The notes beneath the pieces are model-generated. The model had not been told where the DNA came from, ran no database searches, and saw only the letters and a list, made by a program, of their open reading frames with translations. This document shows, piece after piece, positions 1 through 9,473 of a stretch of DNA of 64,000 nucleotides. Source of the DNA: Thermoguttaceae bacterium (lineage in GTDB: Bacteria > Planctomycetota > Planctomycetia > Pirellulales > Thermoguttaceae); the NCBI GenBank assembly GCA_025062105.1, contig JANXAQ010000156.1, positions 1-64,000 on the forward strand. Reading direction: 5' to 3'. The first letter of the stretch is position 1, and each line of letters starts with the position of its first letter. The translations under genes and the position numbers were made by a program.

Positions 1-979
1 GCCGCATCAATAAGGACACACGTTGACTCAATACCTCTAACGGCTCCGCACCAGCTTCGTTCGCAGCCGCTTGGCTTCCTAAAGCGTCTTCAGCAACCTC
101 CTGACCGGCCAATTGCTTCTCCAACTTTTCCAGATCGGCCAATAACTCCTGGGGAGAGCTGTATCTTTGCTGGGGGGATTTGGCCAACATTTTATGCACA
201 ATCCGGCATATTCCAGGCGGTAGATGCGGACAAAGCTTCTCTAAGGGGATCGGCTCTTTATGAAGATGCTGAAATGCCAAACTCAGGACTGTCTGACCGG
301 TAAATGGCGCTTGGCCGGAAAGCATCTGGTAGCAGGTTACCCCCAGCGAATAGATATCGCTGCGGCTGTCCAAGGGTTTGCCTTCCAATTGCTCCGGACT
401 CATATAAAGTGGGGTTCCCAAAGTCATTCCCGTCTGCGTGAGGCTGACGGTTTCAGGTTGGCTGAGGATTCGGGCCAGGCCAAAATCTGTTACTTTCACC
501 TCTCCGGAGCGGCTGATTAGGATATTTTCCGGTTTGATGTCCCGATGGATGATGCCTAACTCGTTGGCCTTGGCTAGGGCGGAGGCCACTTGCTTCATAA
601 TCGAAATGGCGGTTGGCAGATCCGGTGCCCCATTGCGGGCCAGCCATTGCCGAAGATTCTCTCCCTGCACATACTCTTGAACAATAAAATGCCTCCCATC
701 TGCACAACCGACTTCGTAGATTTGCACAATATTTGGGTGGATCAACACGGCTGCTGCACGAGCTTCCCGCTGGAATCGGGCCACCGCCTTGGGATCACTG
801 GCCAATCGGCTCTTGAGTACCTTGACCGCCACAAGACGCTGCAGACTCAGTTGCTCGGCTAGATAGACCTCCGCCATGGCTCCCTGCCCCAGGCGGCGCA
901 GGAGCCGAAAATGCCCCAATTGACATCCGGTCAAGTCCGGTTCCCACACATCGCTAGGGGGTAAATGGGACTCTGCCAT
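1..979 (-). CDS. Serine/threonine protein kinase, 3' end beyond the window
   Basis: Hanks-type protein kinase, 326 codons visible and open at the window edge. The start at 979 begins MAESHLPPSD. Seen in the translation: a glycine loop GQGAMAEVYLAE (about residues 31-42), the ATP-binding lysine in VAVKVLK (K53), the catalytic loop HRDIKPENIL (D147), DFG (D165) and an activation-segment GTPLYMSPEQLEGK, so all key residues for phosphotransfer are present. After the kinase lobe, sequence rich in Glu, Ala and Leu continues off the window. Kinases of this type in planctomycetes often carry C-terminal sensor or membrane regions that cannot be seen here. Substrate unknown. The kinase assignment is firm; its role is not. 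Confidence 0.93.
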   Translation of the reverse strand, partial: MAESHLPPSDVWEPDLTGCQLGHFRLLRRLGQGAMAEVYLAEQLSLQRLVAVKVLKSRLASDPKAVARFQREARAAAVLIHPNIVQIYEVGCADGRHFIVQEYVQGENLRQWLARNGAPDLPTAISIMKQVASALAKANELGIIHRDIKPENILISRSGEVKVTDFGLARILSQPETVSLTQTGMTLGTPLYMSPEQLEGKPLDSRSDIYSLGVTCYQMLSGQAPFTGQTVLSLAFQHLHKEPIPLEKLCPHLPPGICRIVHKMLAKSPQQRYSSPQELLADLEKLEKQLAGQEVAEDALGSQAAANEAGAEPLEVLSQRVSLLMR

Positions 980-1049
980 ACGGAGAACTCTTCCGCTCAA
1001 ACGGGTAGAGCGCCCTTTAACAGCTGTAAACTCTCAACACGATAGTTGT

Positions 1050-1230
1050 GGAACTTCTGGATAATACTGAAGTTGATAAACTTTATGGGATTCGGCAGCC
1101 GTTGGCGGCCCTCATCCAAACCCCTATTTTAGGAGGATGCTAGCACTGCTAGTAACCCAATATATTGGGTCAGAGGCGGAGGTAATCCACATGGGATAAA
1201 AATATTCCGCTCGCATTATGCAGAGCTTCC
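1050..1230. repeat. Element B, copy B1
   Basis: Starts GGAACTTCTGGATAAT and ends CAGAGCTTCC, matching the inverted ends of family B. The core has TGCTAGCACTGCTAG. Flanks TTGT and TTGG agree at 3 of 4 positions. Confidence 0.75.
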
Positions 1231-1237
1231 TTGGTAT

Positions 1238-1384
1238 CTGGACTTTGGCCACTTTTCCTAACTTGTTTTGTTCCTAAGGGTTACAGCGTACTATCTTTTG
1301 TTCACCCAATTTCCTAAGTTCAATAATTCCAGGGACTTAGAGCTTTCCCATTTCGGCAGAAGACCAAAATCGGTAAAAGCCAAA
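1238..1384. repeat. Element A, copy A1
   Basis: Left end CTGGACTTTGGCCACTTTTC is a diverged A terminal repeat; the right end is degraded. The interior keeps CACCCAATTTCCTAAG and ATAATTCCAGGGACTTAGAG. Confidence 0.75.
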
Positions 1385-1393
1385 ATACTATAA

Positions 1394-1583
1394 AGAACCC
1401 CTTAAAGTAATGAACATATAATCGACATTATGAACTTTTGATTCGATAGAGGTTAACCACTGTCATTGAAACACCTACTATATGTATGGTGCTAGCAATC
1501 CCAGTAACCCTTATAGATTGCGTTGGGGGGGAGGGTAGCCAACATGAGATAAAAAATCCCGCTTGAAATTAGGTAGAGGCTCC
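1394..1583. repeat. Element B, copy B2
   Basis: Keeps the B interior: GAACATATA near the left end, GAACTTTTGATTC, and the core GGTGCTAGCAAT. Ends are diverged (AGAACCCC and TAGAGGCTCC). A further B right-end fragment (CCCGAATTATGCAAAG) follows at 1617-1649 and touches the stop codon of the next kinase gene. Confidence 0.7.
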
Positions 1584-1649
1584 CTATCTATAGGATTAGA
1601 AGATTGTCAAGCCAAAATGGTATCCCCCCGAATTATGCAAAGCTTTCCC

Positions 1650-3140
1650 TTAATCTTCCGTGGGTTTGGACTGGGTAGCGGGCTGTTGCGGTAGCAATTG
1701 GTTAATGGCTTCTCGAAGTTGGCGAACAGTCAGCGGCATTTGCAATACCAACCGATGGGATGCCGTAATGGCTTGGTCCTTCCATGCTTGTTGGGAGGGA
1801 TCCAGCAAGAGAATGACCGGCACATGTTGAAGGTTTCCAGGCTCCCCAAACTGATTAAACACCTCCAAGGCGGCCCGCCCTATTTGTTGGGCATTGATAA
1901 TTAGGCATTCAGCCGTGTTGGGTTGCTCCCGGAATCGATTCAGAGCCCGCTCTGGATCGCTGGTCAAGAGGACTCGGAAGCCCGCTTTTTTGAGCTGTTC
2001 CCGGAATAACTCCTGCATCCGGGGATTGGATTCCACCACCATGACGGGCCGTTTGGGTGTGGCCAGGGCATCGGCACTACCCAACCCGGCAGAAGCTCCC
2101 CCCGCTTTTTCTGCTTCTTCCCGAAGTCGTTTGGCCGCTATCTTCAAATCCACCAGCATAGCCCCCGGCGTCTGATACCGGCGATTCACATCCAACGACA
2201 TGGCTTTATTGACCACCAAAGCCACGCAGCTTGGCACCTCCGGGAGTACCTTCTGAATAGGCGGAACGTTCAAGAACCGATGTTTCGACAGACGCTGAAT
2301 CCGATCTTTGGTCTCCAGCAGCGGCGGATGTCCAGTGAGCATATGATAATAAATACAACCGGCAAAATAGATATCGCTGCGGGTGTCGTCTTTACGCACG
2401 CCGGTGGCCCGTTCCAGACCTGCATAGTCAATGGTCCGAGGATTGGCAAATTCGCTCAACAGATCATCATCCACATGTTCATCCACCGCAGCCAGGCCAA
2501 AATCCACCAGCTTTGCCCGGCCCTCTGTAGATATCAGCACGTTGGTCATCTTCAGATCGCGATGGGTCAGCCCATGCTCAAAAGCATATTGCAGGCCGCT
2601 GGCGATATCGCACATCAGTCGCGTGGCTTCCTCCGGCGAAAGCCGACCCCGAATCTTCATAAAGTCCCGCAAATTCTGCCCCTCCACAAACTCCATCACT
2701 AGATAGTGCGTATGCCCCTCAGAGACCACTTCATAAATGGGTACAATGTTTGGATGCCGCAGCGTCAGCCCCACCCGCCCTTCCCGCACAAACGCCTCAT
2801 AATGCTCCGGATTATCGCTATACCGACGCCGAAGCACCTTCAGGGCAACTACCTGCCCCGTTTCCCGATGCACCGCTCGAAACACCCGGGCAAAAGTACC
2901 TGCTCCCACCAAATACAAAACCTTATAATCCCCATAAAAAAAACCGCTCTTCTCCCCTTTGAGAATCTTATCCACCTGATAGTTGGTCAGCGTCTCCCGA
3001 CCCACCAGATATTGAACAAACTCCTCCAGCGAGACATGCCGAGTCCCAAATGCCGCCCATGCCTCTCTCAGTTGCCGGTCGGTAACCAGACCTAGGTCAA
3101 AAGCCCGTTGGGCAAATTGCTCCGCCGTCATTTGACCCAT
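1650..3140 (-). CDS. Serine/threonine protein kinase with C-terminal pseudo-receiver domain
   Basis: Cytoplasmic Hanks-type kinase of 496 residues. Start 3140 is preferred over the upstream in-frame codon because GGGGGAG lies just upstream. Residues 1-70 form a module ending LTNYQVDKILKGEKSGFFYG, which I know as the N-terminus of a planctomycete kinase family. The kinase domain follows: VGAGTFARVFRA (78-89), VALKVL (K101), HRDLKMTNVL (D195), DFG (D213). Residues about 366-485 resemble a response-regulator receiver (VMVVESNPRMQELFREQL), but the phospho-acceptor position reads LIINAQQ with Asn for Asp, and the conserved Lys-Pro is QMP. The active kinase fused to a non-phosphorylatable receiver suggests a docking or regulatory domain, which is inference. 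Confidence 0.92.
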   Translation of the reverse strand: MGQMTAEQFAQRAFDLGLVTDRQLREAWAAFGTRHVSLEEFVQYLVGRETLTNYQVDKILKGEKSGFFYGDYKVLYLVGAGTFARVFRAVHRETGQVVALKVLRRRYSDNPEHYEAFVREGRVGLTLRHPNIVPIYEVVSEGHTHYLVMEFVEGQNLRDFMKIRGRLSPEEATRLMCDIASGLQYAFEHGLTHRDLKMTNVLISTEGRAKLVDFGLAAVDEHVDDDLLSEFANPRTIDYAGLERATGVRKDDTRSDIYFAGCIYYHMLTGHPPLLETKDRIQRLSKHRFLNVPPIQKVLPEVPSCVALVVNKAMSLDVNRRYQTPGAMLVDLKIAAKRLREEAEKAGGASAGLGSADALATPKRPVMVVESNPRMQELFREQLKKAGFRVLLTSDPERALNRFREQPNTAECLIINAQQIGRAALEVFNQFGEPGNLQHVPVILLLDPSQQAWKDQAITASHRLVLQMPLTVRQLREAINQLLPQQPATQSKPTED

Positions 3141-3186
3141 CGCTACTCCCCCTACCTCGCAGAGAAATCCCAACAAATCGCCCTTG

Positions 3187-3371
3187 GTAACATTTCAGCC
3201 GAATGAAATCCAAGCTTATTTCTCTCCCCTCAGCCCCGGCGACACAGGATAGGGCAAGCAGTAAAATGCCACGTTCCACCGCCCTTTTATCCCGCAAACC
3301 GCATTGCTTTGGGCCGTTACCGGGTTTTCCCATCCATGGCAAAGGCAGTTTTGCACTCGGCTGAAATGGTA
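3187..3371. repeat. Element E, copy E1
   Basis: Bounded by TAACATTTCAGCCGAATG on the left and CACTCGGCTGAAATGGTA on the right, an imperfect inverted pair about 185 bp apart. It lies directly upstream of the kinase gene at 1650-3140 and contains no coding signal. Confidence 0.6.
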
Positions 3372-3481
3372 TTGCCCTTGAAATCCTACCAAAAACTCCT
3401 GGCCCTCCACTTTCTTTTATGCTAAGACAGCAACCATGTTTCTGCAACGGTTTGAAAGAATTTCTTTCGATCTTTCCCTAG

Positions 3482-3610
3482 CTCGACTTTTACCGATTTT
3501 TCCCTAACTGCTTTTGATTCAATCAGTTAGGACAAATACTCTTGTTAGGTACACAAGCTCTTGCTAACTGCCATGGTTACAAGCAGCTAAAGCAGTTCCA
3601 CGTTGAGGGA
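3482..3610. repeat. Element A, degenerate copy A2
   Basis: One A end, CTCGACTTTTACCGATTTTT, then an internal hairpin CTAACTG...CAGTTAG. The far end is not recognisable. Confidence 0.5.
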
Positions 3611-3907
3611 ACGGATAATATTATTTATCTCTAACTCCTTAATATACAAGAATTTAGGAAAAAGCCTCTCTGTTCAATCCGGAAACCTCCCCGCCAATTT
3701 TAAAACAGGCCAGTGCACCGAGACCAACAGACAGCCAAAACTCCTCGAAACAACTCTTTCGGGGTGATATTAAAAAACCTCTTAACACGGAATCGAACTC
3801 ATGATGACGCACTATGGTTACAGCAAATGTTAGGACCATGTTTTCCCGGCCCCTCTGAAGCTCGGTTCTAAGAGGCCGGGAGGCAGTGTGTTGAAAAGCA
3901 TTTTCTA

Positions 3908-4100
3908 ACAACCTCCGCATAATTTCGGAGGGAGATATTTTTACCAGTTTGGCACTCTCTGCGTCTGACCCAATATATTGGGTTGCAAGCACTGTTAGCA
4001 CCCTACATATTGTAGGTGTTTGGATGGGGGGCAGCCAAAGCTTATCGAAACCACAGTTCATAGAGTTCCCTATATATATTCAGCATTATGCAAAGACTCT
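3908..4100. repeat. Element B, copy B3
   Basis: Left end ACAACCTCCGCATAATTTC, core GGTTGCAAGCACTGTTAGC, then GTTCATAGAGTTCCCTATAT and right end TTATGCAAAGACTC. About 193 bp, diverged but complete. Confidence 0.7.
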
Positions 4101-4189
4101 TTTTCTATCCAACCGGCTGCAAAATAGCGGATAACGACCCTTTTAAAAGAAAGAAACTGTTAGTTTGGAGAAATTGCATCATTTAGGAA

Positions 4190-4277
4190 AGCTCCATGGA
4201 AGATGAGCCAGTGCATGGGTTAGAAGCAGTGTTTTTTTATCCCTCCTTCCTCAACGAGCTTTCGGGGTTTGCCTGAA
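4190..4277. repeat. Element F, copy F1 (partial)
   Basis: Shares ATTTAGGAAAG at one end and TCAACGAGCTTTCGGGGTTT at the other with copies at 55348-55467 and, inverted, 22250-22369. Function unknown. Confidence 0.4.
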
Positions 4278-4515
4278 GTCATGTACGACCACTTCAAATC
4301 TCACCTGTCCATCACAGCGAACTCATAAAGGTGTGGATCCCAGGGCCACTCAATTTGGGCAAAATGGGCTATTTAGGAAAAGGAAGCCGGTTAATCTAAA
4401 GGAACCCAAAATCTTTTTTCTTTTATCCAAGTTTCCTCAAATTTGAGGCACGCCTGTGTGGCTGAATGGATCGCACAAGAAGAATCGCACAAGAAAAATG
4501 TGGAGTTCCACAAAG

Positions 4516-4661
4516 CTGGCTTTTGGCCATTTTCCCTAACTTGTTTTGGACTGTGGAGTTAGGGCGAAGCTTCCTTTTGGCCACCCAATTTTCTAACTCT
4601 AACTCCAAAGACTTATAACTTTCCCATTTCGGCAGAAGACCAAAAATTGGCGAAAGTTGAG
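4516..4661. repeat. Element A, copy A3
   Basis: Ends CTGGCTTTTGGCCATTTTC and GGCGAAAGTTGAG; the interior is typical of A. Flanks CAAAG and CTAAG agree at 4 of 5 positions. Confidence 0.8.
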
Positions 4662-4679
4662 CTAAGAGAACACCTTATT

Positions 4680-4726
4680 AGCATAAAAAACACTCCGGCA
4701 CTTTCGGGCGGAAGTGCCGGAGTGTT
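4680..4726 (-). terminator. Rho-independent terminator for the small gene at 4997-5320
   Basis: Perfect 15-bp stem: 4689-4703 (AACACTCCGGCACTT) pairs with 4712-4726 around an 8-nt loop. On the minus strand the stem is followed by a T run (complement of the A run at 4684-4690), the arrangement of an intrinsic terminator for minus-strand transcription. It lies 270 bp past the stop of the minus-strand gene. Confidence 0.75.
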
Positions 4727-4996
4727 CCCCGCCCCAGTGAAGAGTCTGCAGTCACTTTTTCAGGACCGAGGCCCTGCAGATGATCACACACAATGGTTTT
4801 GTGGGATCACAGCTTCTACAAAGCTTTAATTCCCTCTCTTTGGGGTAAAACTTCTAGCCCTATGTGTTTGGTTAGCAGCTCCGCTCTGGAAACCTACAAG
4901 GAGTACTGGCCGTAACTAACCTGGGTTTGGAGAACTTAGGAGCTGCTGAGTAATTGGTGATTGCCTTTTTTAAGCTCAATGTCTGGATAGGGTGAA

Positions 4997-5320
4997 TTAT
5001 GGTTCTAATGGAGGGCCATCTTCTCCCTCAAAATAGTTATTTTGTTGATCTAATTGCTGACGATAAGCATCTCTTTCCCTGCGGGTAGCTTCTAAGTCGA
5101 AGATCAGATATTTCATATCCAGGCGCAATTGGGCCAGTGCCTCTTGGACCATGTTGAGGATTCGCCGGCGTCGGCGGGTGCTGTCCATGACTCGGCACAT
5201 CAGGGGGGCTAACTGAGTCCGGTAGGGCATAGGCAATTGGTCAATCGCATTGGCCAATTCCAGAATTTCTCCTGGCAAAGGCTCGATTTCCGACTGGGGG
5301 GATCGCAGCGGCTCGTTCAT
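4997..5320 (-). CDS. Conserved planctomycete coiled protein of unknown function
   Basis: 107 residues from the ATG at 5320, chosen because GGAG lies 8 nt upstream; a longer frame reaches 5377 without a better signal. The protein begins MNEPLRSPQSE. Its middle (LPMPYRTQLAPLMCRVMDST, then RRRRRILNMVQEAL) is helical and basic, and it ends in a charged helix (LIFDLEATRRERDAYRQQLD) likely to form a coiled coil. There is no signal peptide, membrane segment or recognised catalytic motif. It resembles small proteins I know only from planctomycetes. No gene is adjacent on the same strand; a strong terminator lies downstream. Function unknown; a nucleic-acid or scaffold role is only a guess from its charge. 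Confidence 0.75.
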   Translation of the reverse strand: MNEPLRSPQSEIEPLPGEILELANAIDQLPMPYRTQLAPLMCRVMDSTRRRRRILNMVQEALAQLRLDMKYLIFDLEATRRERDAYRQQLDQQNNYFEGEDGPPLEP

Positions 5321-5594
5321 GGGGCTTTCTCCACAGGTGCTTGCTATATCGGACTGCAAAAGCACCCGGTGTGCCATAACACTTGGCCCTCTAAAAATTC
5401 TCCTAAGTTCTTTCTGAACAACGGATTACAATTTTTGGGCGGTTTCCGGTTGCTGCTACTTGTTGCCAAAAGCCCACAGTTGATCTAGCCAAAAATCGCA
5501 ACTGCTGATACAACCCCAGGTTACGAAGGGTCTTCAGGGAGGAAGCTGTTGTGCTGGTTTGGCTACATCGTTAGAGGAGATTCCCCTTGTTCAT

Positions 5595-5751
5595 AGGCTA
5601 TCCGAGAAAGCATTTTCTATGATGAAAGGGGATTTCCTTCCTAAATTCCCCAGAATCCCAAAATCCCTGTTTTTAAGGAGTCTGGAGGATAGGAGCCGGT
5701 CGGCCAAAACCCATGGGAAACCAGCCTAATCCCCATTTTAGGACCCAGCCT
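5595..5751. repeat. Element C, copy C1
   Basis: Left end AGGCTATCCGAGAAAG, right end GGACCCAGCCT. The interior GGAGTCTGGAGGATAGGAGC and CGGTCGGCCAAAACCCATGG matches other C copies. The right flank CTCAG is the target of the adjacent A4. Confidence 0.8.
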
Positions 5752-5756
5752 CTCAG

Positions 5757-5904
5757 CTCGACTTTGCCATTTCCCCTAACTTCTTTTGGCATCGAAAGTT
5801 ACGGAGCACCTTTCATTTGGACATGCAATTTCCTAACCCTAATGCCAACAAAGACTTAAAGTGTGGCGGATTCGCTATATGGTCAAAAATGGCAAAAAGT
5901 CGAG
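5757..5904. repeat. Element A, copy A4, inserted at the end of C1
   Basis: Ends CTCGACTTTGCCATTTC and AAAATGGCAAAAAGTCGAG. Flanks CTCAG (the C1 end) and CTTAG agree at 4 of 5 positions. Confidence 0.88.
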
Positions 5905-6068
5905 CTTAGAGGGAAATAGGAGTCCACATGGTATAAATTCCTTTTGAATTATGTAGAAGTTCCTTAAAAATGAAGCAAAGGTTCCCCGAGCAATTTTGCA
6001 AACCGGCGAGCTTAGTTGACTAAGATCCACTGACACAATGAGGTTTTCTCCCTGTATAAGGGAGTAAA

Positions 6069-6214
6069 GTCGACTTTTGCCATCTTTGGTTTCCTACCGA
6101 AAAAGGAACTTCTAATTCCCCGGAATGATTGGAGTTAGGAAATTGAGTGATCAAAAGGAGGGTTCGGCCTAACGCCTAGCTCAAAAAAAGTTAGAAAGAA
6201 TAGCCAATTTCAAG
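6069..6214. repeat. Element A, copy A5 (inverted orientation)
   Basis: Left end GTCGACTTTTGCCATC, right end diverged (GAATAGCCAATTTCAAG). The interior TTGGAGTTAGGAAATTGAGT is in reverse orientation to A1. Flanks GTAAA and ATAAA agree at 4 of 5. Confidence 0.75.
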
Positions 6215-6266
6215 ATAAAGTACCCCTTCCCATGGGCTAGGAGTCTTTATGTTACGAGGCTCTAAA

Positions 6267-6417
6267 CAGCCTTGTGCTATTTTCCTAAGTTGGTTTGCTT
6301 CCAATAGTTACGGCGGAATCTCCTTTTGTTCATCCAATTTTTCCTAAGTCCAATAGTTACAAGGAGTTAGAGCTTCTACCCCCGTGCGGGGTGAGGCAAA
6401 AAATGACAAAAGTCGTG
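6267..6417. repeat. Element A, copy A6
   Basis: Left end worn (CAGCCTTGTGCTATTTTCC), right end AAAATGACAAAAGTCGTG. The flanks are a perfect 5-bp duplication, CTAAA at 6262-6266 and 6418-6422. It lies just upstream of the large secreted-protein gene. Confidence 0.85.
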
Positions 6418-6452
6418 CTAAAGGGGTTTAGTAGTGAGGCGGGTAGGGCAAA

Positions 6453-9389
6453 ATGGGAGCTCTTTTTGCTAGGTTGCTAGTGGGTTGCCGTCCCCCAGTG
6501 GCTTGGAAGTTGCTGGTGTGCGTCTTTGGGGGAATAATATGGTGCAGCTCCTCTCCGGCCGGCAGGCCTGCTGAGGGCCGCTCCGCCCTTTACGAAGGTT
6601 TTGAAGGCCCGGAGGTCTCTTGGCAACAGGCTGGGGGAGATACCCCCTATCGGATGGAATTTCATGGGCGTGTGCAAGGGCAAGCCCATGTAGGCCAGGG
6701 GTGCGAGCGGGTCCGGCTGGTAGCAGGCCATGGCAGTTATGTGTATCTGGCCCATCCGATTGGCTGTGCGCGAATCATCGACGAACTACTGATTAGTGTG
6801 TGGGTCAAATCAGATCGAGCTGGCATCCAGCTTTTGGCGCAGGTCGTTTTACCTCGAAGCGTCCAGCCCCGAACTGGGGAACAATTGACTACGCTGATCC
6901 GAGGAACCACCTATACCCAAGTGGGCCGATGGGAACAACTCCGACTGGAAAATCTGCCCCAACAACTTGCCCGCCAAGTCCGAATCCTTCGCAGCCAATA
7001 CGGCCCCCAGGTGGACGAACGAGAAGCCTATGTGTCTCATGTGCTGCTGAATATTTATGGTGGCCCAGGAGTAACTAATCTGTGGATCGATGACTTGGAT
7101 GTAGCCGGACTGATCGAAACGAAACCCTCGGCCACTGCACCTAGAGCAATTTCCGCTCCGTTGTTTTCAAGGCCAGGTGGTGGTTCAGAAGCGGCTTCCC
7201 CTCGAATTGCTGGCGCCCCGATAGGTGCTTCTGGTCCATCTTCTCCGGTAGCAAATCCCCCCTCCTCTTTTTTGTCAACCGCTGGCGCGGAACCCTGGCC
7301 AGTGCGATTGGAAGGGAGTATCTTACAAGTCCAAGGCCGACCATTTTTCCCCCGCATCCTTCAATATCAGGGAGAAGCTTTGGAGCTGGTCCAGCAGTTA
7401 GGGTTTAATGTGCTTTGGTTGGCCTCAGAACCCACTCCGGAATTGTTAGCCAAGGCAGAGCGGCTAGACCTGTGGCTTATCTGTCCACCGCCCATTTCTC
7501 GCCAACCCCCCCCAGCCGAAGAAGCTTCTTCCATCCACGGGATTCGGGAAAAAATTCCACCCGAATTCGACCGAGTGTTAGCTTGGGATGTAACTTTGGA
7601 ACCGCCTAGCGCCAGGTTAACTGAGATTGCTCGCTGGGCTGAGAGAGTGCGCCGTGCGGAGAGCCGATCGACTCGACCTCTGGTGGCTCGGGCCTCAGAA
7701 AATCTCCAGCCCTTGAGCCGAGTGGTAGATATTATTTGGCTGAGCCGGGGACCGAGCGGCAGTGGTTTAGAGCTGTCTGAGTATGCCAGCTGGCTTCGGG
7801 ACCGGGAATTGTTAGTTCGACCAGGGACCCCATTGTGGCTTTCCATTCCTACCCAGCTGCCAGCCTCAGTTCGGACCCAATGGCGTCTGATGAGTTCCGC
7901 CCGAGTGGGAGAGGAAAAGCTTCAGATACGGGGAAATTTTCATCCTGAGATACCAGAAAATTTGGAGCCGGAACAGATTCGGCTGGGCCTTTATGTGGGC
8001 TTAGCGGGAGGGGTTCGGGGGGTGGCCTATGAATCGGATCGGCCGTTGGACTGTCAAGCCCCCGAAACCCAACTGCGTGCTGCTACCCTAGAGCTGCTCA
8101 ACAGAGAAACCGAAGTGGTAGAACCATGGTTGGCCGCCGGCGGTAGGCTAGCCGGAGTGCAGGCCAGCCAACCTCACGTTCAAGGGGCTTTGCTAAAAAC
8201 AGAGCGAGCCCGGTTAGCCATTTTGTTTTGGACCGGACCGGCAGCTGAGTATCTGGTAGGTCAGGCTGCTGCTGAACAACTCAGTTTCCTCTTGCCCGGC
8301 CTTCCAGATGCACATGAGGCCTACCAGATTGCTGGGGGCCGACTACAGCCACTGCGCAGAGAGCGGACTGCAGGAGGCACTCGAATCCACCTGGAAGAAT
8401 TCGATCTGAGCACAGTAGTACTTTTCAGCCAAGATCCTATGCCTGTCAGTGTTACCACACAGCGGGCTTTAGCGCAGCAGCGACGTCTAGCGCAGTTGCA
8501 CCACCTCCTAGCTACTGAAAAGCTCCGCCAAATCCAGCAACTTTGGGGCCGACTACCTCCTCAACTCCTTTCCCCGCAGTCAAAATCGGAACCCTTTTTA
8601 GGGCCCATGTCGCCCCCCTCTTCATTCGCTAAGGCTTTGCAGCTGGCTCAGGAACAGATGAACTTTTGCACCCAACGACTCCAAAACCGGGACTATGGGG
8701 CAGCTATCTTGGCAGCTCAACGGGCCCACCGGGCAGTTCGATTTTTAGAACGCAGAATTTGGGAAGCAGCTACCCAAACGGCCGAATCGCCAGCGATCTG
8801 GCCCTTAGCATGTTGTTTTCGGATGGTACCCGAACATTGGGAAATGATCCGACAAGTTCGATATGCGACCCCAGAGCCAAACCGGCTCCCGGCCGGGGAT
8901 TTTGAAGATTTCCAGGCGATGGTAAGCTCTGGTTGGTCCCGGGGGGAGAATCATTCGGAGATTGCCACCGGCTTTGTAGAATTAAGCCCTCAGGCCGCTC
9001 GCTCAGGGCGTTTTGGACTTCGATTAGCAACAGCGGCCCGAGATCCCCAATCGCCGCCAGAAATTCTAGACCTTCCCCCTATATGGGTGATAAGTCCCCC
9101 TGTTCCGTGCCCCCCTGGCCAGCTTGTCCGGATCCAAGGTTGGGTTCAAGTCCCTCAGCCGATTCACGGCTGTGTGGATGGGTTGATGATCGCCGACTCT
9201 TTCGGAGGGGAAAGCTTAGCGTGGCGGATTCGGAAAACGGCGGGGTGGCAGCCGTTTGAAATGTATCGGATGGTCCCTGAAGGCGGACGGCTTCAGATTA
9301 GATTTGTGCTAACTGGTTTGGGAGAGGTTTGGCTTGATGATATTATAGTTCAAGCCCTGGAGTGGGGTAGTTTAGGCAGAGGCGGATAA
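6453..9389 (+). CDS. Large secreted protein with two jelly-roll-like domains and a barrel-like middle, function unknown
   Basis: 978 residues. The N-terminus has a basic stretch then a hydrophobic run (WKLLVCVFGGIIW, about 19-31) ending in SSSPAG, so export is likely. Residues about 46-215 (LYEGFEGPEVSW ... NLWIDDLDVAG) look like a beta-sandwich of carbohydrate-binding type; the closing IDDLDV motif is typical. A Pro/Ser-rich linker (about 225-280) leads to a region (about 285-640) with barrel-like alternation: GRPFFPRILQYQG, LGFNVLWLASEPT, VLAWDVTLEP, GVRGVAYESD. A helical region follows, then a second sandwich (about 830-970) closing with VWLDDIIVQ. The domains suggest a glycan-binding or glycosidase-like exported protein, but I see no certain catalytic pair and name no reaction. 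Its start has only a weak ribosome site. Confidence 0.8.
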   Translation: MGALFARLLVGCRPPVAWKLLVCVFGGIIWCSSSPAGRPAEGRSALYEGFEGPEVSWQQAGGDTPYRMEFHGRVQGQAHVGQGCERVRLVAGHGSYVYLAHPIGCARIIDELLISVWVKSDRAGIQLLAQVVLPRSVQPRTGEQLTTLIRGTTYTQVGRWEQLRLENLPQQLARQVRILRSQYGPQVDEREAYVSHVLLNIYGGPGVTNLWIDDLDVAGLIETKPSATAPRAISAPLFSRPGGGSEAASPRIAGAPIGASGPSSPVANPPSSFLSTAGAEPWPVRLEGSILQVQGRPFFPRILQYQGEALELVQQLGFNVLWLASEPTPELLAKAERLDLWLICPPPISRQPPPAEEASSIHGIREKIPPEFDRVLAWDVTLEPPSARLTEIARWAERVRRAESRSTRPLVARASENLQPLSRVVDIIWLSRGPSGSGLELSEYASWLRDRELLVRPGTPLWLSIPTQLPASVRTQWRLMSSARVGEEKLQIRGNFHPEIPENLEPEQIRLGLYVGLAGGVRGVAYESDRPLDCQAPETQLRAATLELLNRETEVVEPWLAAGGRLAGVQASQPHVQGALLKTERARLAILFWTGPAAEYLVGQAAAEQLSFLLPGLPDAHEAYQIAGGRLQPLRRERTAGGTRIHLEEFDLSTVVLFSQDPMPVSVTTQRALAQQRRLAQLHHLLATEKLRQIQQLWGRLPPQLLSPQSKSEPFLGPMSPPSSFAKALQLAQEQMNFCTQRLQNRDYGAAILAAQRAHRAVRFLERRIWEAATQTAESPAIWPLACCFRMVPEHWEMIRQVRYATPEPNRLPAGDFEDFQAMVSSGWSRGENHSEIATGFVELSPQAARSGRFGLRLATAARDPQSPPEILDLPPIWVISPPVPCPPGQLVRIQGWVQVPQPIHGCVDGLMIADSFGGESLAWRIRKTAGWQPFEMYRMVPEGGRLQIRFVLTGLGEVWLDDIIVQALEWGSLGRGG

Positions 9390-9473
9390 AAATAAAATGG
9401 GTCGTCTAGATAAAGTGGAGAGAATGGATAATTCTTGCCGATGAAGAAAAACGGTTCGGCAAGGAGCTCTCCC

